Positions 63,534 to 64,000 of a DNA stretch of 64,000 nucleotides are shown piece after piece. The DNA lies in contig NZ_BSFQ01000008.1 of the NCBI RefSeq assembly GCF_027922425.1, positions 124,001 to 188,000 on the forward strand, read 5' to 3'. Under the pieces are notes generated by a model that saw nothing but the letters and a program-made list of their open reading frames with translations, did no database searches and was not told where the DNA came from. Both the position numbers and the translations under genes were made by a program. The stretch's first letter is position 1; each line of letters starts with the position of its first letter. The DNA comes from Pseudonocardia halophobica. GTDB taxonomy: Bacteria > Actinomycetota > Actinomycetes > Mycobacteriales > Pseudonocardiaceae.

Positions 63534-64000
63534 GTGACCCGTTCGCTGCGTGCCCCGGACCGTGCGGAGGAGGAGCCGGACGTCGCGACCGACGCGGCCG
63601 AGTCGTCCGGACCGGAGGTCCCCGAGGGCCTCGACCGGCTCCGCGTCGTCCTCGCCGCGGCGATGGGCACCGTGCTGGTCAGCTACGCCATGCTCGTGCC
63701 CGCGGCCCTGCTCGTAGTACTCGCGGGCGGTGGCGCGGACAGCTCCGTCGACGGGGCCTTCGCCGCCGCCATCCCGCTCTGGCTGGCGGCCCACCTCATC
63801 CCGCTGGCGCTGGAGGGGCAGCCGCTGAGCGTGCTGCCGCTGCTCCCGACGGTGGCGGTGATCGTCGTCGTCGCGTGGGGTGCCCGATGGGCGGCTCGAC
63901 GGCTGGGGTGCCGGATCCGGCAGGACGCCGGCGCGGTCGTCGCCGCCTCGGCCGGGGCGCACGCGGCCGTGGCGGTGCTCGGCAGCGCCCTGCTGCCCAC
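63534..64000 (+). CDS. PerM/Rv0955-like (DUF6350) membrane protein, 3' end beyond window
   Basis: 155 codons are visible from GTG 63534 and the frame is still open at the window end. After an acidic N-terminus ([20 protein letters not shown]), hydrophobic helices begin: [52 protein letters not shown] and [20 protein letters not shown]. Position after an Rv0954-like gene and the multi-helix pattern match Rv0955/PerM, a membrane protein affecting cell division in mycobacteria. A GACGCT a few bases upstream is a weak -10. Confidence 0.75.
   Translation, partial: MTRSLRAPDRAEEEPDVATDAAESSGPEVPEGLDRLRVVLAAAMGTVLVSYAMLVPAALLVVLAGGGADSSVDGAFAAAIPLWLAAHLIPLALEGQPLSVLPLLPTVAVIVVVAWGARWAARRLGCRIRQDAGAVVAASAGAHAAVAVLGSALLP

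Overview
This 64-kb window is very GC-rich actinobacterial DNA. Start codons are often GTG, and many genes start 6-10 nt downstream of a TANNNT -10 element with no leader. Gene order matches two blocks of the Mycobacterium tuberculosis chromosome (ESX-4/rplM through guaA, then chorismate mutase/uvrD1 through Rv0955). A BldM-type regulator sits beside whiB and sigD as in spore-forming actinomycetes, and mycobacterial-specific genes are absent. I infer a member of the Pseudonocardiaceae (Pseudonocardia or a close relative); this is inference from gene content.

Layout. 1-1.9 kb: minus-strand genes from an integrative conjugative element (FtsK-type transfer ATPase and small partners) that run abruptly into the middle of a type VII secretion eccC gene at its first Walker A motif. 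2-6.2 kb: remainder of an ESX-4-like locus (EccC, a membrane-anchored T7SS-associated protein, two WXG100 proteins). 6.4-12.3 kb: rplM-rpsI-glmM, two small T7SS-like helical proteins, a hydrolase, a lipoprotein and the NAD(P)HX repair enzyme. 13-19.2 kb: alr, hydrolase, tsaE, HAD, tsaB, rimI, tsaD (tRNA t6A synthesis), largely translationally coupled. 19.2-24.6 kb: a divergent ArsR/MFS pair around a perfect palindrome, an aldo/keto reductase, and groES-groEL1 behind a CIRCE operator. 24.6-34.2 kb: a regulatory block (whiB3-like, MerR, bldM-like, sigD-rsdA, DUF5319) ending in guaB-guaB3. 34.2-41.4 kb: accessory regulators and enzymes (DUF488, LuxR ATPase, acyl-CoA dehydrogenase, drug-type ABC transporter with its TetR). 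41.4-47.4 kb: a zinc-ribbon peptidase / transglutaminase / ATP-grasp-alpha-E cassette, then guaA. 47.4-53.5 kb: a LiaFSR-like PspC/kinase/regulator system and a long repetitive membrane-anchored protein. 53.8-64 kb: chorismate mutase with an aromatic leader peptide, uvrD1, an M23 peptidase, a lipase-like protein, sucC-sucD, a DUF5336 protein and the start of a PerM/Rv0955-like protein.

Main points of interest: a candidate Phe/Tyr attenuator before chorismate mutase (22-codon leaderless ORF with Phe-Phe-Tyr-Gly-Tyr, then two hairpins); the broken eccC junction; several strong palindromic operators in divergent promoters; a recurring TCACCCAC motif in the whiB/MerR/bldM block; and several families of short intergenic repeats, including a 22-bp tandem array at 63.2 kb and a dispersed palindrome found at 12.4-12.8 and 57.1 kb. 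No tRNA, rRNA, CRISPR array or insertion sequence was found.
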